DNA of 39,454 bases from an uncultured Phycisphaerales bacterium (GCA_903871935.1 CAIQIQ010000112.1:1-39454); one strand, 5' to 3'. Counted from the first letter of the stretch, positions 8,929-18,467 are shown. Numbers and translations are program-made. The notes: generated from the letters alone by a model not told the origin.

Positions 8929-9099
8929 ATGCACGACGATGGCGATCGGCTTCATCCACTGAATCCGGATCACGCCTTTGAGAACTTCATAAGCCTATGG
9001 CGCACGCTTTCTCAAGCACCACTCTCGATCGCCGCCATGGCGACGATCAGGCGTTCTGGCGTGGCTTGGCGGGCATCGGCCAGATCAGATGCATCATGA
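8929..9099 (+). CDS. Possible small hypothetical protein (56 aa)
   Basis: The ATG at 8929 has a well-placed AGGAG six nucleotides upstream (8918-8922). The frame runs 56 codons to a TGA and begins MHDDGDRLHPLNPDHAFENF. The first 40 residues look protein-like, while the last 15 are Arg/Ser/Ala-rich and may be out of frame with an ancestral gene. The 3' 53 nt overlap the end of the convergent minus-strand gene. No family was recognised. The Shine-Dalgarno is the main support; it could also be a decayed or spurious frame. Confidence 0.35.
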   Translation: MHDDGDRLHPLNPDHAFENFISLWRTLSQAPLSIAAMATIRRSGVAWRASARSDAS

Positions 9100-9514
9100 G
9101 GTCGCCCAGCGGGTCGCCGGCAACTTTCGGGTGCCGCCGTGCAAGCCGGAGCAACCTGGCCAGAATGGCTACCCATGCCTGCGGCTCCGGGCAGTTCGCG
9201 CAAGCCCGGGCGAACCACTGGCGGGTCTTTTCATTGGCTCTCTGCCACACCGGGGCCTGCATCCGCGCCATTCTCTGCCACAACTCGGTCTGCTGTCGCA
9301 GATCGGCTGTCGGCTCTCGCTCCAGGGCGATGAAGTCCGCATCCAACAGAACAACGGCATCTTCACGAGGCGTTCTCACCTCGACCAAGACGTCATTTGC
9401 GTAGATATCCACGGCAGTACCTATGCCGCAGAAACCAAACACCACATCATGGCTCAACGCGATCAAGCGACCGGGAGAAAACGTTTTACCGCCGTGCGAT
9501 ATGCTCCACTGCAT
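9047..9514 (-). CDS. Hypothetical protein, 155 aa
   Basis: I do not recognise a family. The product begins MQWSISHGGKTFSPGRLIAL. A beta-rich first half contains AVDIYANDVLVEVRTPRED and VVLLDADFIALERE. The second half is helical, Arg/Gln-rich and amphipathic (QQTELWQRMARMQAPVWQR, then WVAILARLLRLARRHPKV) and ends in LIWPMPAKPRQNA. There is no signal peptide or clear membrane span, so it is probably cytoplasmic. Residue order and composition look more natural than any overlapping plus-strand frame. No Shine-Dalgarno precedes the ATG. A short frame upstream shares its FSPG...L...AVD pattern. The function is unknown, and overlap with the small convergent frame at its 3' end is possible. Confidence 0.55.
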   Translation of the reverse strand: MQWSISHGGKTFSPGRLIALSHDVVFGFCGIGTAVDIYANDVLVEVRTPREDAVVLLDADFIALEREPTADLRQQTELWQRMARMQAPVWQRANEKTRQWFARACANCPEPQAWVAILARLLRLARRHPKVAGDPLGDLMMHLIWPMPAKPRQNA

Positions 9515-9534
9515 ATCCGAAGCAGCTTGAGGCC

Positions 9535-9666
9535 CTAGATACTTGCGACGTCAACCGCGTTACAACGGACGAGCAGACGTGGGAGGCAGTCCATATCGCC
9601 ATGGGCGAGCAGCTTGACCAGACTGCCCGGCGAGAAAGCGTTTCGGCTTCTGCCACCGGTTTTCAA
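9535..9666 (-). pseudogene. Short ORF or remnant sharing the FSPGxL...AVD motif with the 155-aa gene
   Basis: On the minus strand a frame from a TTG at 9666, open further upstream into the end of the giant gene in another frame, ends at a TAG at 9537-9535. It encodes FSPGSLVKLLAHGDMDCLPR and then a tail ending in NAVDVASI. The neighbouring gene has FSPGRLIALSHDVVFGFCG followed by TAVDIYAND, so the two look related with a small length difference between motifs. There is no ATG and no Shine-Dalgarno. It could be a truncated duplicate, the 3' end of a lost gene, or a chance frame. Confidence 0.3.
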
Positions 9667-9698
9667 TCGGGCCAACCTGGCTTCGCGGACCGCCGCGA

Positions 9699-12600
9699 CT
9701 ACCCAACCTGTACGAACATATCATTGAACCACGCCGGCGGGGCGACCGGGACTGCTGACTTCCAGGTGAATCCATGGGTCGGGTCGGCATCGCGGTAGGT
9801 CAAGCCGTCAAGCGTCCTGCCTGTCAGACCGAACGGGACGGCATGCACAGCGGGATTGCCATCGTTTTCGAAGCGGGCGTAGCACAGGTAGATCTTGCCC
9901 AATGCACCTGCTGCAACGTTGCTGTTGATGAAACTGTCGATGAAGACCCCGTTGGTCTTCATGCCTTTTAGTGTCAAGCTCCTGATGCCGGCCAGAAGGT
10001 TCGTCGCTGGCAGTGCTGCGGCCAGGTCGGTCACCTCCGGAAGGTCAAGCACGCCATCAGGCGCATCGCCTGAGCCCTGCAGGTCTCGGATGGTGGCCAC
10101 ACCAGCAAAGATGGTGGAGTTGCGCAGGCCACCAGCCGTGATGGAGCCGATGGTTCCGGTGGAAAGAACTCTGCAGGCGTCTATCCAGTTGCCGGCCGAG
10201 AGTTTACCGAGCGCCTGCAGCCTGGCGTCCGGGCCGCGCTTCAGGTCCAGGACAAGAGAGGAGATGCTTCCCTTGGCCGACACGGTGCCGACGCTGTTGG
10301 CAGTAACGCTGCCCGAGAGATCGCCGCCGGTCGCGGCGATGCTCTTGACGTCCATCCAGCCGCCTGAAAGGGAGCCGAATGCGGCCGTCCAGGCGTGTGC
10401 TGTCGAGGCCATGCTGAGGGCGCCGGCCGGGCCGGCCAGCGTCCAGTGGCCGCCGGTGACCGCTCCGGTGGCAGCGAACTTGCTTAGAGAAAGGCCCTTC
10501 GCGTCCGTGCCAGTGAGGTTCAAGCTAGCCCCGCAATCCCCGGGCAACTGCGCAACGTTGACTTGGGCCTTGCGGCCCTTGATGTTAATGCCGCCGACCC
10601 AGGGGGCGCACAGCGTTCCGCTGTTCCATTGGCTGGCGGTCAGGCTGGCCAGGCCCGAGCCCAGAGCGATGTCTGTGCCCTGATCGATCAGGTCGGCGAT
10701 GATGGTGAGGCCCTTCGCCGCATTGGTGCCGGGCATCGCGATGCGGGCCCCGTTGCTGACGTTATGGACCTGCAGCGATGCAATGGTGGCATTGCCCGAC
10801 ACCACAATGCCCTGTCCCAGGAGGTCTACGATCTTCGCTGCCACTTTTGCCATGGGCCCATCCGAGAAGATCGTTCCCACTTGCACGAGACCGTTGCCAC
10901 CCTTTCCCGAGAACAAGAGCGAGCCGGAAGGGGTGGTTCCCGACAGGATTACGGAGGCCACGGCAGCCCGCCCATTCACCGCTGGTGCCTTGGCACTACC
11001 TCCGAGCGTGAGACCGGCCCCCGCGAAACGCACGACTGCAGTTGCCCCCGTGACAGAGACCTTGGCGGCAGTTCCGTCGTCATCCAGGTACATAACGGCG
11101 CTGGGATGGCCGCCACCGAGCATCATCTCAAATCCCACCCAGTCGTTGCCGAAGTCCACTGCCGTCAGGTTCTGGCCTGCGTCAAGGGAGACCTGGCGAT
11201 CCGCCGGGCCCACTGGCAGCGTGGGCGACCAATCGGCCGCGTGGATTTCCGAGATGGTGTACAGGCCGGGTCCGAGGTTGTCGAAGCGGTATGCGCCCTG
11301 CTCGGTGTACGGGTCAATTGTGCCGTCCTCGTTCAGGTCAATTCCACGGGTCGCTTGCGTGGCCAGGATCTCCCCCGTTGATGCATCCCGCAGATTGACG
11401 GTCCAGCCGTTCAAGAGAAGATCGTTCGCGTTGTGGATGCCATCGGCGTTCAGATCGTCGAAGACCTGGCCGCCGATTGATCCGGCATTGAGGCTTCCGG
11501 AAAACACATAGCGCCGGATTACGTCAAGGCCGCCGCCTGCGCTGTTGACCTGGAGCAGGACCTGATTCCAGCCGGCCGCGCCGGGCGGCACCTGCCATGC
11601 GAAGATATCGCCCACAGCAGATGCGCCCGCCGGCCCTGATACGAGAGCGGCGGTATCTCCTGGATTGAGGCCGATCGCTTCGGTGTAGTGTGTCGCCGGA
11701 TCGGCAAAGACTTCCCATTCCCCCGCTCCGGGCGGGATGATCGGCGCGGCGCCGGCAATGCCGATGGCGGGCAGAGATTCGCTCCCAACATGGCCGGCCT
11801 CATCGACCGCCTGCACGGCAAAGCGGTAGGTCTCGTCGGGGACGAGCCCGGTGATAATGGTCTGCGTCCCGTCGATGCCGACCGAGTCAGTGTAGAACTC
11901 GCCGGCCGCGTCCGCAGTGTATTTGACGATGTAGGTGAAGGCACCAGGCAGAGCGTCCCACGCCAGGCGCACACCGTTGCCGCCTGCCCAGCGAGCATCC
12001 AGATTCTGCACTTGTCCGGGCGCGGATGGATCGAGCACCGTCACGCGGCCGGGAGCGTATGCGGCGACGGGCGGGTTCTCGCCGTCTTGGATAATCGCGT
12101 ATAAGTAATAGTCGCCGGTGGGCACTCCCGTGGTGTTCCAGTGGTACGTTCCTGCGCCATCCTGTTCGGCGATTCCGCCGACGATTGGGATGCCGTCGAA
12201 TCCTGTGCGGTCACGATCGTAGTAGAAGCTGATCTGAGCGTTCGAGTCGTTGTCGAATGCCTCAAACCCAACGTCCACCATCGGGCCGGTTACATCGGTG
12301 CCGGGCTGCCGCAAAGTGATGGTGGGAACGGTCCCGGCGTCGCGGAATGCGTTGAATGTCACAGCGCCCAGACCTGCTGCGCCGGTCACGGCAACAGTCC
12401 AGTTGCCGCTGGCGGGATGCTGCACGGCAAGCGCTCTGGTGCGAGTTCCACAGAGTGTGGGAACCAGGGCGATTCCAAACGTCCCAAAGTCCGCTTCGTC
12501 CACCACCGTCCCGTCGGGCAGCCGGATCTGGAGGGCTGCGCCGCTCGCGGAGTTCTGCCACTTGGCGCCAAGCAGGAGCCTTGTGACGCCAGGATCAATG

Positions 12601-15600
12601 TGGAACACCTCCGACGCTGGCGGGGCTGCCGCCATCGCCGCCAGACCCCCCGGCGCCATCTGCGCGGCAAGCGGCGCGCTGCTTGCCGCGGACATCGCGG
12701 CAATCTCTTCTGAACCAATCAGATCCCAGTTGCCATCAAAATACACCCGTATGCCGGCCTGGCCATAGACGGGGATATTCCCCCACCCGGCAACAAAATC
12801 AGTGGACGGATCGCCATCATTGCGGAATTCGAAGTATCCGGTAGCGCCACCCAACTCATAGCCGGCGAGGAAGCCGAGCTCGTCGATGTCCGGGACCGAA
12901 ACGCTTGCGCCGGCCATCATCGTGACATTGTAGTTGGAGTCGGCATAGAAACTGGCCGTGTACGAAATGAGTCCCGCCAGCATCGAGAACTCCGCATTAG
13001 CGCTGAGGAACCCCTCATCCCAGTTCAGTTCCGCACTACCCTCGCCGGTCGCCAGACCACCGATGATAACTACTGTCCCGTCGGCGGTTAGGTGATTGCA
13101 GTCCACATCCGCGCTCACGTCGAGGCGAACAAGCGAGCCGGTGAACGTGCCGCCGGCCCACGACGGCAGGGCGACCGTGATCTGCGGGCCTGCGGTGACG
13201 CCCGCGCTTCCGCCGAACGAGATCGGCTCTGGGTCTGCCTCGGCGATATGGTTGATCCGACCGATGATCGTCTGCAGAACAGCACCGGTGTTGCCGATCG
13301 GCTTGTTGAGGCCGTCGGAGACTCCCAGTTCCACGAAATTCAGTGCGGAGCCGATGAAGCCGATCTTGGCATCTACCTGAATGCCCGTGGGAATCGTCAC
13401 CTTGCCGTCAAGCTCAAACACGTCGGCCACCGTGTTGAACTTGAACACAACCTCGTCAATCTTCCAGGGACCGCCCAGAGGAATATCTTTGGCGGAGATG
13501 ACGCCGACGACATCCACGCCGCCGTTGGTGACCTGGATGTACCGCTCGCCGTCTTCCTCGCTGTCCGTGAAGTCCAGCTCCACGTCGAAGAGCGTCGGGA
13601 CAGTGACTTTGCCTTGGATCTTAAACGCCTCGGGATCGGAAATGTATTTCACACGGAGATCTTCTGCTTTGACCTCCACCAGCCCCATCAGGTTGAAGTC
13701 CACATCCGGTATCTTCAGCTCGGCGCCGGTGAGATGAATGCCGTTGTGATCAATCACGACCTTGTTCGGATCGGCGATGGCCAATTCCAGTCCGCCGAGT
13801 TCCGGCGGGAGCGTGATCTTTCCCTCCAGCTCGATCTGTCCATCGTGAACGGAGGTAGCTCCCGGAGGGACCGTGAATGCCAGGCTGTCGAGCGTGAATT
13901 TGACTCCCGCCAGTTCGAGCGTCGGCGTGGAAGACTCCGCGTCCTTCTCGACCTCGTCCGTCTGCGTTTCTCCGAGCGGCATTTCCCACGTGCCGACAAA
14001 GATGGGAAGAGACAGGCCGCCGATGTTAGCGGTGACCGTCCCGTCGGCGTGCACCTTGCCCGAGTCGTACCAGAAGGTCCCGTCCACCGTGATCAGGGGC
14101 GAGAACGTGTCGCCCGGGTCCGGCGTGAAGCCGACCTGGATTGTCCCGGTGGCCTCGTACTTCGATCCCGTCCACGTGAAAGCGCCGTTGACGACCTCGA
14201 AGTGCAGCAGTCCCGTCTCGACATCCTGCGTGTTCGTGGACAGGACAAATGCGTTTTTCGACGCGGCTCCCGGTGCCAGGGGAACGATCTCGTGCGTCTC
14301 CAGAACCGCGCCCGGATCAGCCTGGAGCGCCGTGTCGCCGCTGGGCCAGTCGAGAAGAACAATCCACTTCAAGTCGTCCACGCTGATCCCCGCCGGGAGC
14401 GTGATCGCGCCGAGGTCGGGCGTAAGCGTTCTCTCTACGGTTGCCCCAGGGGTCATGGCCGAGCCGCCCGGTCCGTAAGTCTGCGTGGAAATCTGCAGGT
14501 GCCACACGCCGTTGAGGGGATCGTTCGCCGCCAGGACATTCGCATCGGTGCCAAGCCAGACCTGTTCGACCCAGTTGGTTCCAGCCGGAATCTCCCACGA
14601 GCCGCCGTTGCTGACGGTGTAGCTCAGCGCGCCAAGCTGGTGATTGAAGATCACGTCCGGCCGCGTGGAGCGAGCCACGCGCAGATCGGGCAGCTTGAAC
14701 GCCGCGTTCGCCGCGGCCGTGTTGTTCGTCCCGCTCTTTTCCAGAACTTCTTCGAACGGATCCACAACGACCACCCAGCGCATCCCGGCCCGGATTATGC
14801 CCGCGGTGACGGTTCCGTTCCCGCCCGTCGAAGCCACGGTCCCGAGGTTCGGCATCGTCACGCTAGCCGTGCGGGCCCCCGGCGCACTGCACCGCTGCGC
14901 CCAGACCTGCACCTCCCATCCGCCGTTGCCGACGACGCCGTCGTCCGTCAGCCAGATCTTTTCCGTCCAGTCCGCGCCCGGCGCAAGATTCACGGAACTC
15001 GTATTCGCGGTTGTGTAGGAAAGCGTGACCATCTCTCCCGGCCCGCCCGGCGCCGCGGTCAGGTTCGTCACGGCGAGGTCAGGCAATTCCCATTCCGCTG
15101 CACGCTTGATGACGTTGTCCGTCTCATCGTCCTCGACCACGGTCTGCGCGGGATCCACACGGGCCACGAGCGTCATGCCGGCTTCGATCATGGACCACGT
15201 GACGACCCCGTTGCCCGTCGTCGAGGACACGGCGCCCAGTGAGGGGGCTGTGAAGGGACAGACGCGGGCGCCACCCGCCGTGAAGACGCCGGACCAGAGC
15301 AGTTTCTCCCAGCCAACGCCGTCAGCGATGCCATCGTCGGTCAGCCAGAGGTCTTCGCGCCACGAAGAGCCTGGCGGCAGGTACGCGGTATCCGCGAGGT
15401 TCGACATGAAGTGTGCGGTGTTCGCCGTGCCGAAGCTCATGGCAGTGGACGTGTACAGCCCGGCGGGCACAAGATCGGGCAGGAGCCAGGCGATCGTGGA
15501 ACGATGCGTGTTGTTCGTTTCGCTCTGCTCCACCACCGTGTCTGCAGTGTCCACGACTGCGACAACGGACATCCCGGCCCGCATCATTGCTTCGGTGATC

Positions 15601-18368
15601 ACGTTTCCGGCAACCGATGCCGTTGCACCGATGGTGGGCAGGTTGAAGGTGACGTTGCGCACGCCGGTGGCCGAGTAATCGCCGGACCAGATGAGTCTTT
15701 CCCAGCCCACTCCATCCAGCGTGTCATCGGAGTCCACCACCCAGAACTGTTCGTGCCAGGTCGCGCCGGAAAGCAGATTCCCCGCTCCGGTCTCCTGAAC
15801 GGTGAACGAGTGGCTCACGGAGCTTCCGGGCTTGCCGATCACGAGGCCGCCCGTGTCCACAACCAGATCCGGCAGGGCGGTCTGCGCAAACGTGATCGCC
15901 AGCGCAAAAGCGCCCGTAGCGCCGGCCGATCCGCTGCCGGCCGCATCAGGGTTGTAGCCGCTATTGCCCGCGCCGGAGACGCCGATGTAGTACGTGCCGG
16001 GAGCGAGGAAGATGCCCGCCAGCGACGAGCCTGCTGCGACCTGGCTGGCGGATGCATTGAACAGGCGCAGGTAGCCGCTGAGCGTGCCTGTCAGCGTTGC
16101 TCCGACGAATCCATAGTGGTCCACCTCGAACCTGTAGAGATCTACGTCCTTGTTCCCGTAGGCTCCGTCGCCGATCGTGCCGCCGATGGCGAATCCGCCG
16201 GTACCGATGATGCCCTGATCCACGGCCGTGCTCAGAGTATCTGCGCTGTCCGGAACGATCCGGGCCACATACCCATCCATCGAGCCGCCGCCAAACGTTG
16301 TGTCAAAGCCGCCCGTCGCTCCAAAGCTCGCGGAATCCGTTCGGCCAACAACAAACACATTCCCGCTGGAGTCGACCGCAACGTCGTAGCACTCATTGCG
16401 CACGGAGTCCCCGATGAGACTTGACCACTGCAGAGCGCCTGCGCCCGTGACCTCGAAGACGATACCTTCCCATGCCAGCCCGCCGTGAGGGGTGCTGTCG
16501 AATCCGCCCGGGGCGGGGAAATCACTCGACCCCGACCAGCCGCCCACGTAGGCGTTTCCCGCGGCATCCACGGCAATGTCTTCACCGATGTCCGCCATGG
16601 AACCACCCAGGAAGCCGGACCAGAGTCTTGTGCCGCCCGCGTTGACCTTGGCCACGAAGACGTCGCTGCTGCCTGCCTTGGTTCCACTGAGTCCCCCGGA
16701 CGCCGGAAAGTCGGCGGATGCGGTCGTGCCCGTCACAAACGCGTTGCCGCTCCCGTCCACGGCTACTCCCAGACCCTGTTCGCCCCCGCTTCCGCCAAGG
16801 TAGCCGGACCACATGATCGCGCCGGCCGGGCTGATCCGAGTGAGAAAGGCATCGTTCGTCCCGCCCGCGTGCGTTGTCCCAAGGACGCCCGTGGACGGGA
16901 ATCCCGTGGTGGAACTCGTGGTCCCCGTAACATAGACGCCGTTGGCGTCGGCTGCCACGCTCTCGGCTGCATCGGACAGGGACCCGCCAAGATAACTGGA
17001 CCACAGCAGAGCGCCTGCAGCGCTGATCTTTGTGACAAAACCGTCCTGCGTTCCGCCGTTGTATGTCGTGGCGAAGCCTCCGGCGGTCGGGAATCCCGTG
17101 GTGGACTTCGTGTTGCCCACAATCAGGACGTTCCCACTCGGGTCCGTCGCTATTCCCGCTCCCGTGTCCAATCCGGTTCCGCCCAGGTAACTCGACCACA
17201 CCATGGCGCCGTTGGTGGTGAGTTTGGTGACGAAGGCATCGCCGTCAGTATCACCCCCGTAAGTTGTGTCGAAACCGCCCGTAGTGGGCCAGTCGGTCGA
17301 CTTCGTCTTGCCGGTAATCAGCACGTTGCCGCTGGAGTCCGTAGCGATGGCGAATCCCGAGTCTTCCTGATTCCCGTCGAGGTACGTGGACCACAGAAGT
17401 TGTCCGGAGGGGCTGATCTTCGTGACAAAGACCGCGTAGTTCCCGTTCAGAGTTGTGTCCAGAGCATTCTGCAGCGGGAAATCGGCAGACGTAGTGTAGC
17501 CAGTGACAAAGCAGTTCCCGCTGGAATCCGTTGCCACGCCTTCTGCGTAATCGGCGCCTGCCCCTCCCAGAAAGGAGGACCACGCCAGAGTCGGATCGAT
17601 CACGAGTGTGATGGAGGGATCGTAAGGTCCCCTCACCACCAGGGAACATGTGTTGTCTCCCAGGAGGCGGAACTCACCGGGGATCTCCACTCGTCCCGCC
17701 GCTGTTTCCTGATAGATCACGGGCTTGTCGTCCACGAGTTCGCCAAGGGCGGTGGCAATGTGCAGCGTTCCCCGGTCGTCCAGGCTTAGACCGGTAACGC
17801 CGTTGTAGCGGATCGCGATCGGTGAAGGATCGGCGCCAGGAGCAACGCGGAACTCATACTTGAGATGGTCACGGAAGGCATACGTGATGAGGTCGACGCC
17901 ATCGTAGAGGCCGGGATAGGCAACCGCCGCGTAGGTGGGCAGATCCGTGCGCCAGTCCACAGGGCCGTTGCCTCGGTAGACGTTTACCCGGGCTTCCTGA
18001 GGGTTCAGACCGACGGGTTCGACCAGGACCGCTCCGGGAAAGTCCGCCGAAAAGACGACACGTTCTGTCCCGCTAACCCCGGAGGCTGTCCGGGCAGCGC
18101 CGGAGAGGGCGAACACGGGCCCACTGGTCGTGTGGTTGATGGCGAGCCCCTGGCCTTGAAACGAATACCGAACAGATGGATCGTCGATCTGCCCGGCGTT
18201 TTCAACGAAAAGCGATGTTGTGCAGGCGAGCGGCACTGGGATGTAGAGGCGGCGTGCGGCATCGTCCTCTGCTGTGACATCGAGGAGCAGGCGTCCTTCG
18301 AGGCTTTCAAGAGCAGGTCGTCTTGCATGCCGGTCGCCGCTGGGCATCGATCTGCCGAGGTTCCTCAT
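9699..18368 (-). CDS. Giant SBBP beta-propeller / PPC / CARDB-like / FN3 / SdrD-B surface protein (2889 aa)
   Basis: The ATG at 18368 is chosen over an in-frame ATG at 18452 because GGAGG lies 6 nt upstream. LEGRLLLD then falls at about residues 23-30 as the planctomycete export tag. A FVENAGQID-type N-terminal domain (about 45-255) precedes seven SBBP repeats (263-706), each opening with a WSSYLGG-like motif. A PPC domain covers about 710-826 (GTYYIGVSGAGNSGYNPD). Four CARDB-like repeats of about 130 aa (833-1370) each begin with LPDL and end near VVDxxxxVxExxExNN. A long beta-rich region follows (about 1390-1860). An FN3 domain lies at about 2117-2197 and an SdrD-B-like domain at 2293-2407 (GSIGGQVFDDLNADGIHNAN). 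The rest is Gly/Ala-rich repetitive beta structure. It is predicted to be secreted and adhesive or structural, with no enzyme motif seen. It is transcribed divergently from the next giant gene. Confidence 0.95.
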   Translation of the reverse strand: MRNLGRSMPSGDRHARRPALESLEGRLLLDVTAEDDAARRLYIPVPLACTTSLFVENAGQIDDPSVRYSFQGQGLAINHTTSGPVFALSGAARTASGVSGTERVVFSADFPGAVLVEPVGLNPQEARVNVYRGNGPVDWRTDLPTYAAVAYPGLYDGVDLITYAFRDHLKYEFRVAPGADPSPIAIRYNGVTGLSLDDRGTLHIATALGELVDDKPVIYQETAAGRVEIPGEFRLLGDNTCSLVVRGPYDPSITLVIDPTLAWSSFLGGAGADYAEGVATDSSGNCFVTGYTTSADFPLQNALDTTLNGNYAVFVTKISPSGQLLWSTYLDGNQEDSGFAIATDSSGNVLITGKTKSTDWPTTGGFDTTYGGDTDGDAFVTKLTTNGAMVWSSYLGGTGLDTGAGIATDPSGNVLIVGNTKSTTGFPTAGGFATTYNGGTQDGFVTKISAAGALLWSSYLGGSLSDAAESVAADANGVYVTGTTSSTTGFPSTGVLGTTHAGGTNDAFLTRISPAGAIMWSGYLGGSGGEQGLGVAVDGSGNAFVTGTTASADFPASGGLSGTKAGSSDVFVAKVNAGGTRLWSGFLGGSMADIGEDIAVDAAGNAYVGGWSGSSDFPAPGGFDSTPHGGLAWEGIVFEVTGAGALQWSSLIGDSVRNECYDVAVDSSGNVFVVGRTDSASFGATGGFDTTFGGGSMDGYVARIVPDSADTLSTAVDQGIIGTGGFAIGGTIGDGAYGNKDVDLYRFEVDHYGFVGATLTGTLSGYLRLFNASASQVAAGSSLAGIFLAPGTYYIGVSGAGNSGYNPDAAGSGSAGATGAFALAITFAQTALPDLVVDTGGLVIGKPGSSVSHSFTVQETGAGNLLSGATWHEQFWVVDSDDTLDGVGWERLIWSGDYSATGVRNVTFNLPTIGATASVAGNVITEAMMRAGMSVVAVVDTADTVVEQSETNNTHRSTIAWLLPDLVPAGLYTSTAMSFGTANTAHFMSNLADTAYLPPGSSWREDLWLTDDGIADGVGWEKLLWSGVFTAGGARVCPFTAPSLGAVSSTTGNGVVTWSMIEAGMTLVARVDPAQTVVEDDETDNVIKRAAEWELPDLAVTNLTAAPGGPGEMVTLSYTTANTSSVNLAPGADWTEKIWLTDDGVVGNGGWEVQVWAQRCSAPGARTASVTMPNLGTVASTGGNGTVTAGIIRAGMRWVVVVDPFEEVLEKSGTNNTAAANAAFKLPDLRVARSTRPDVIFNHQLGALSYTVSNGGSWEIPAGTNWVEQVWLGTDANVLAANDPLNGVWHLQISTQTYGPGGSAMTPGATVERTLTPDLGAITLPAGISVDDLKWIVLLDWPSGDTALQADPGAVLETHEIVPLAPGAASKNAFVLSTNTQDVETGLLHFEVVNGAFTWTGSKYEATGTIQVGFTPDPGDTFSPLITVDGTFWYDSGKVHADGTVTANIGGLSLPIFVGTWEMPLGETQTDEVEKDAESSTPTLELAGVKFTLDSLAFTVPPGATSVHDGQIELEGKITLPPELGGLELAIADPNKVVIDHNGIHLTGAELKIPDVDFNLMGLVEVKAEDLRVKYISDPEAFKIQGKVTVPTLFDVELDFTDSEEDGERYIQVTNGGVDVVGVISAKDIPLGGPWKIDEVVFKFNTVADVFELDGKVTIPTGIQVDAKIGFIGSALNFVELGVSDGLNKPIGNTGAVLQTIIGRINHIAEADPEPISFGGSAGVTAGPQITVALPSWAGGTFTGSLVRLDVSADVDCNHLTADGTVVIIGGLATGEGSAELNWDEGFLSANAEFSMLAGLISYTASFYADSNYNVTMMAGASVSVPDIDELGFLAGYELGGATGYFEFRNDGDPSTDFVAGWGNIPVYGQAGIRVYFDGNWDLIGSEEIAAMSAASSAPLAAQMAPGGLAAMAAAPPASEVFHIDPGVTRLLLGAKWQNSASGAALQIRLPDGTVVDEADFGTFGIALVPTLCGTRTRALAVQHPASGNWTVAVTGAAGLGAVTFNAFRDAGTVPTITLRQPGTDVTGPMVDVGFEAFDNDSNAQISFYYDRDRTGFDGIPIVGGIAEQDGAGTYHWNTTGVPTGDYYLYAIIQDGENPPVAAYAPGRVTVLDPSAPGQVQNLDARWAGGNGVRLAWDALPGAFTYIVKYTADAAGEFYTDSVGIDGTQTIITGLVPDETYRFAVQAVDEAGHVGSESLPAIGIAGAAPIIPPGAGEWEVFADPATHYTEAIGLNPGDTAALVSGPAGASAVGDIFAWQVPPGAAGWNQVLLQVNSAGGGLDVIRRYVFSGSLNAGSIGGQVFDDLNADGIHNANDLLLNGWTVNLRDASTGEILATQATRGIDLNEDGTIDPYTEQGAYRFDNLGPGLYTISEIHAADWSPTLPVGPADRQVSLDAGQNLTAVDFGNDWVGFEMMLGGGHPSAVMYLDDDGTAAKVSVTGATAVVRFAGAGLTLGGSAKAPAVNGRAAVASVILSGTTPSGSLLFSGKGGNGLVQVGTIFSDGPMAKVAAKIVDLLGQGIVVSGNATIASLQVHNVSNGARIAMPGTNAAKGLTIIADLIDQGTDIALGSGLASLTASQWNSGTLCAPWVGGINIKGRKAQVNVAQLPGDCGASLNLTGTDAKGLSLSKFAATGAVTGGHWTLAGPAGALSMASTAHAWTAAFGSLSGGWMDVKSIAATGGDLSGSVTANSVGTVSAKGSISSLVLDLKRGPDARLQALGKLSAGNWIDACRVLSTGTIGSITAGGLRNSTIFAGVATIRDLQGSGDAPDGVLDLPEVTDLAAALPATNLLAGIRSLTLKGMKTNGVFIDSFINSNVAAGALGKIYLCYARFENDGNPAVHAVPFGLTGRTLDGLTYRDADPTHGFTWKSAVPVAPPAWFNDMFVQVG
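14260..15880 (-). repeat. Four CARDB-like protein repeats of about 390 bp
   Basis: Repeat starts (LPDL motif) fall at about 15876, 15482, 15088 and 14696, giving a spacing of 388-394 bp. The first three copies share an aromatic WxE(Q/D/K)(F/L/I)W block, a W(E)xLxWS-type strand, MxxAGMxxVAxVD, and a closing VxExxETDN-type motif. The fourth copy is the most divergent. CARDB domains are known adhesion-type beta-sandwiches. Confidence 0.8.
16255..17582 (-). repeat. Seven SBBP repeats forming a predicted beta-propeller
   Basis: Seven copies of about 190 bp each start with WSSFLGG, WSTYLDG, WSSYLGG (twice), WSGYLGG, WSGFLGG and WSSLIGD. Each continues with A(T/V)DxSGNxxVTGxT and a GFxTTxxGG...(F/Y)V(T/A)(K/R)I segment. 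Seven blades is a classic closed-propeller number. Confidence 0.85.
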
Positions 18369-18374
18369 CTGGTG

Positions 18375-18379
18375 CCTCC
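18375..18379 (-). promoter_or_regulatory. Shine-Dalgarno of the 2889-aa gene
   Basis: GGAGG on the minus strand lies 6 nt before the ATG at 18368-18366. It decides the start, since the in-frame ATG 84 nt further upstream has no such site. Confidence 0.75.
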
Positions 18380-18467
18380 ATCGGCGTGACTCTGTTCCTG
18401 CTTCTGCCAGTCCCAATGAGCCTACACTTCCCAGATGCGCTCCCGCCGACAAGTGCCAGCGACATGC

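Noticed and set aside
13092..15242. 716-aa plus-strand open frame
   Set aside because: It lies antisense to the 2889-aa gene across its beta-rich and CARDB-like regions. The translation is Arg/His/Val-rich without any domain pattern, while the minus-strand frame has clear repeats.
16485..17789. 434-aa plus-strand open frame
   Set aside because: It is an antisense shadow of the SBBP propeller repeats. Its composition follows the GC-rich codon pattern of the true gene.
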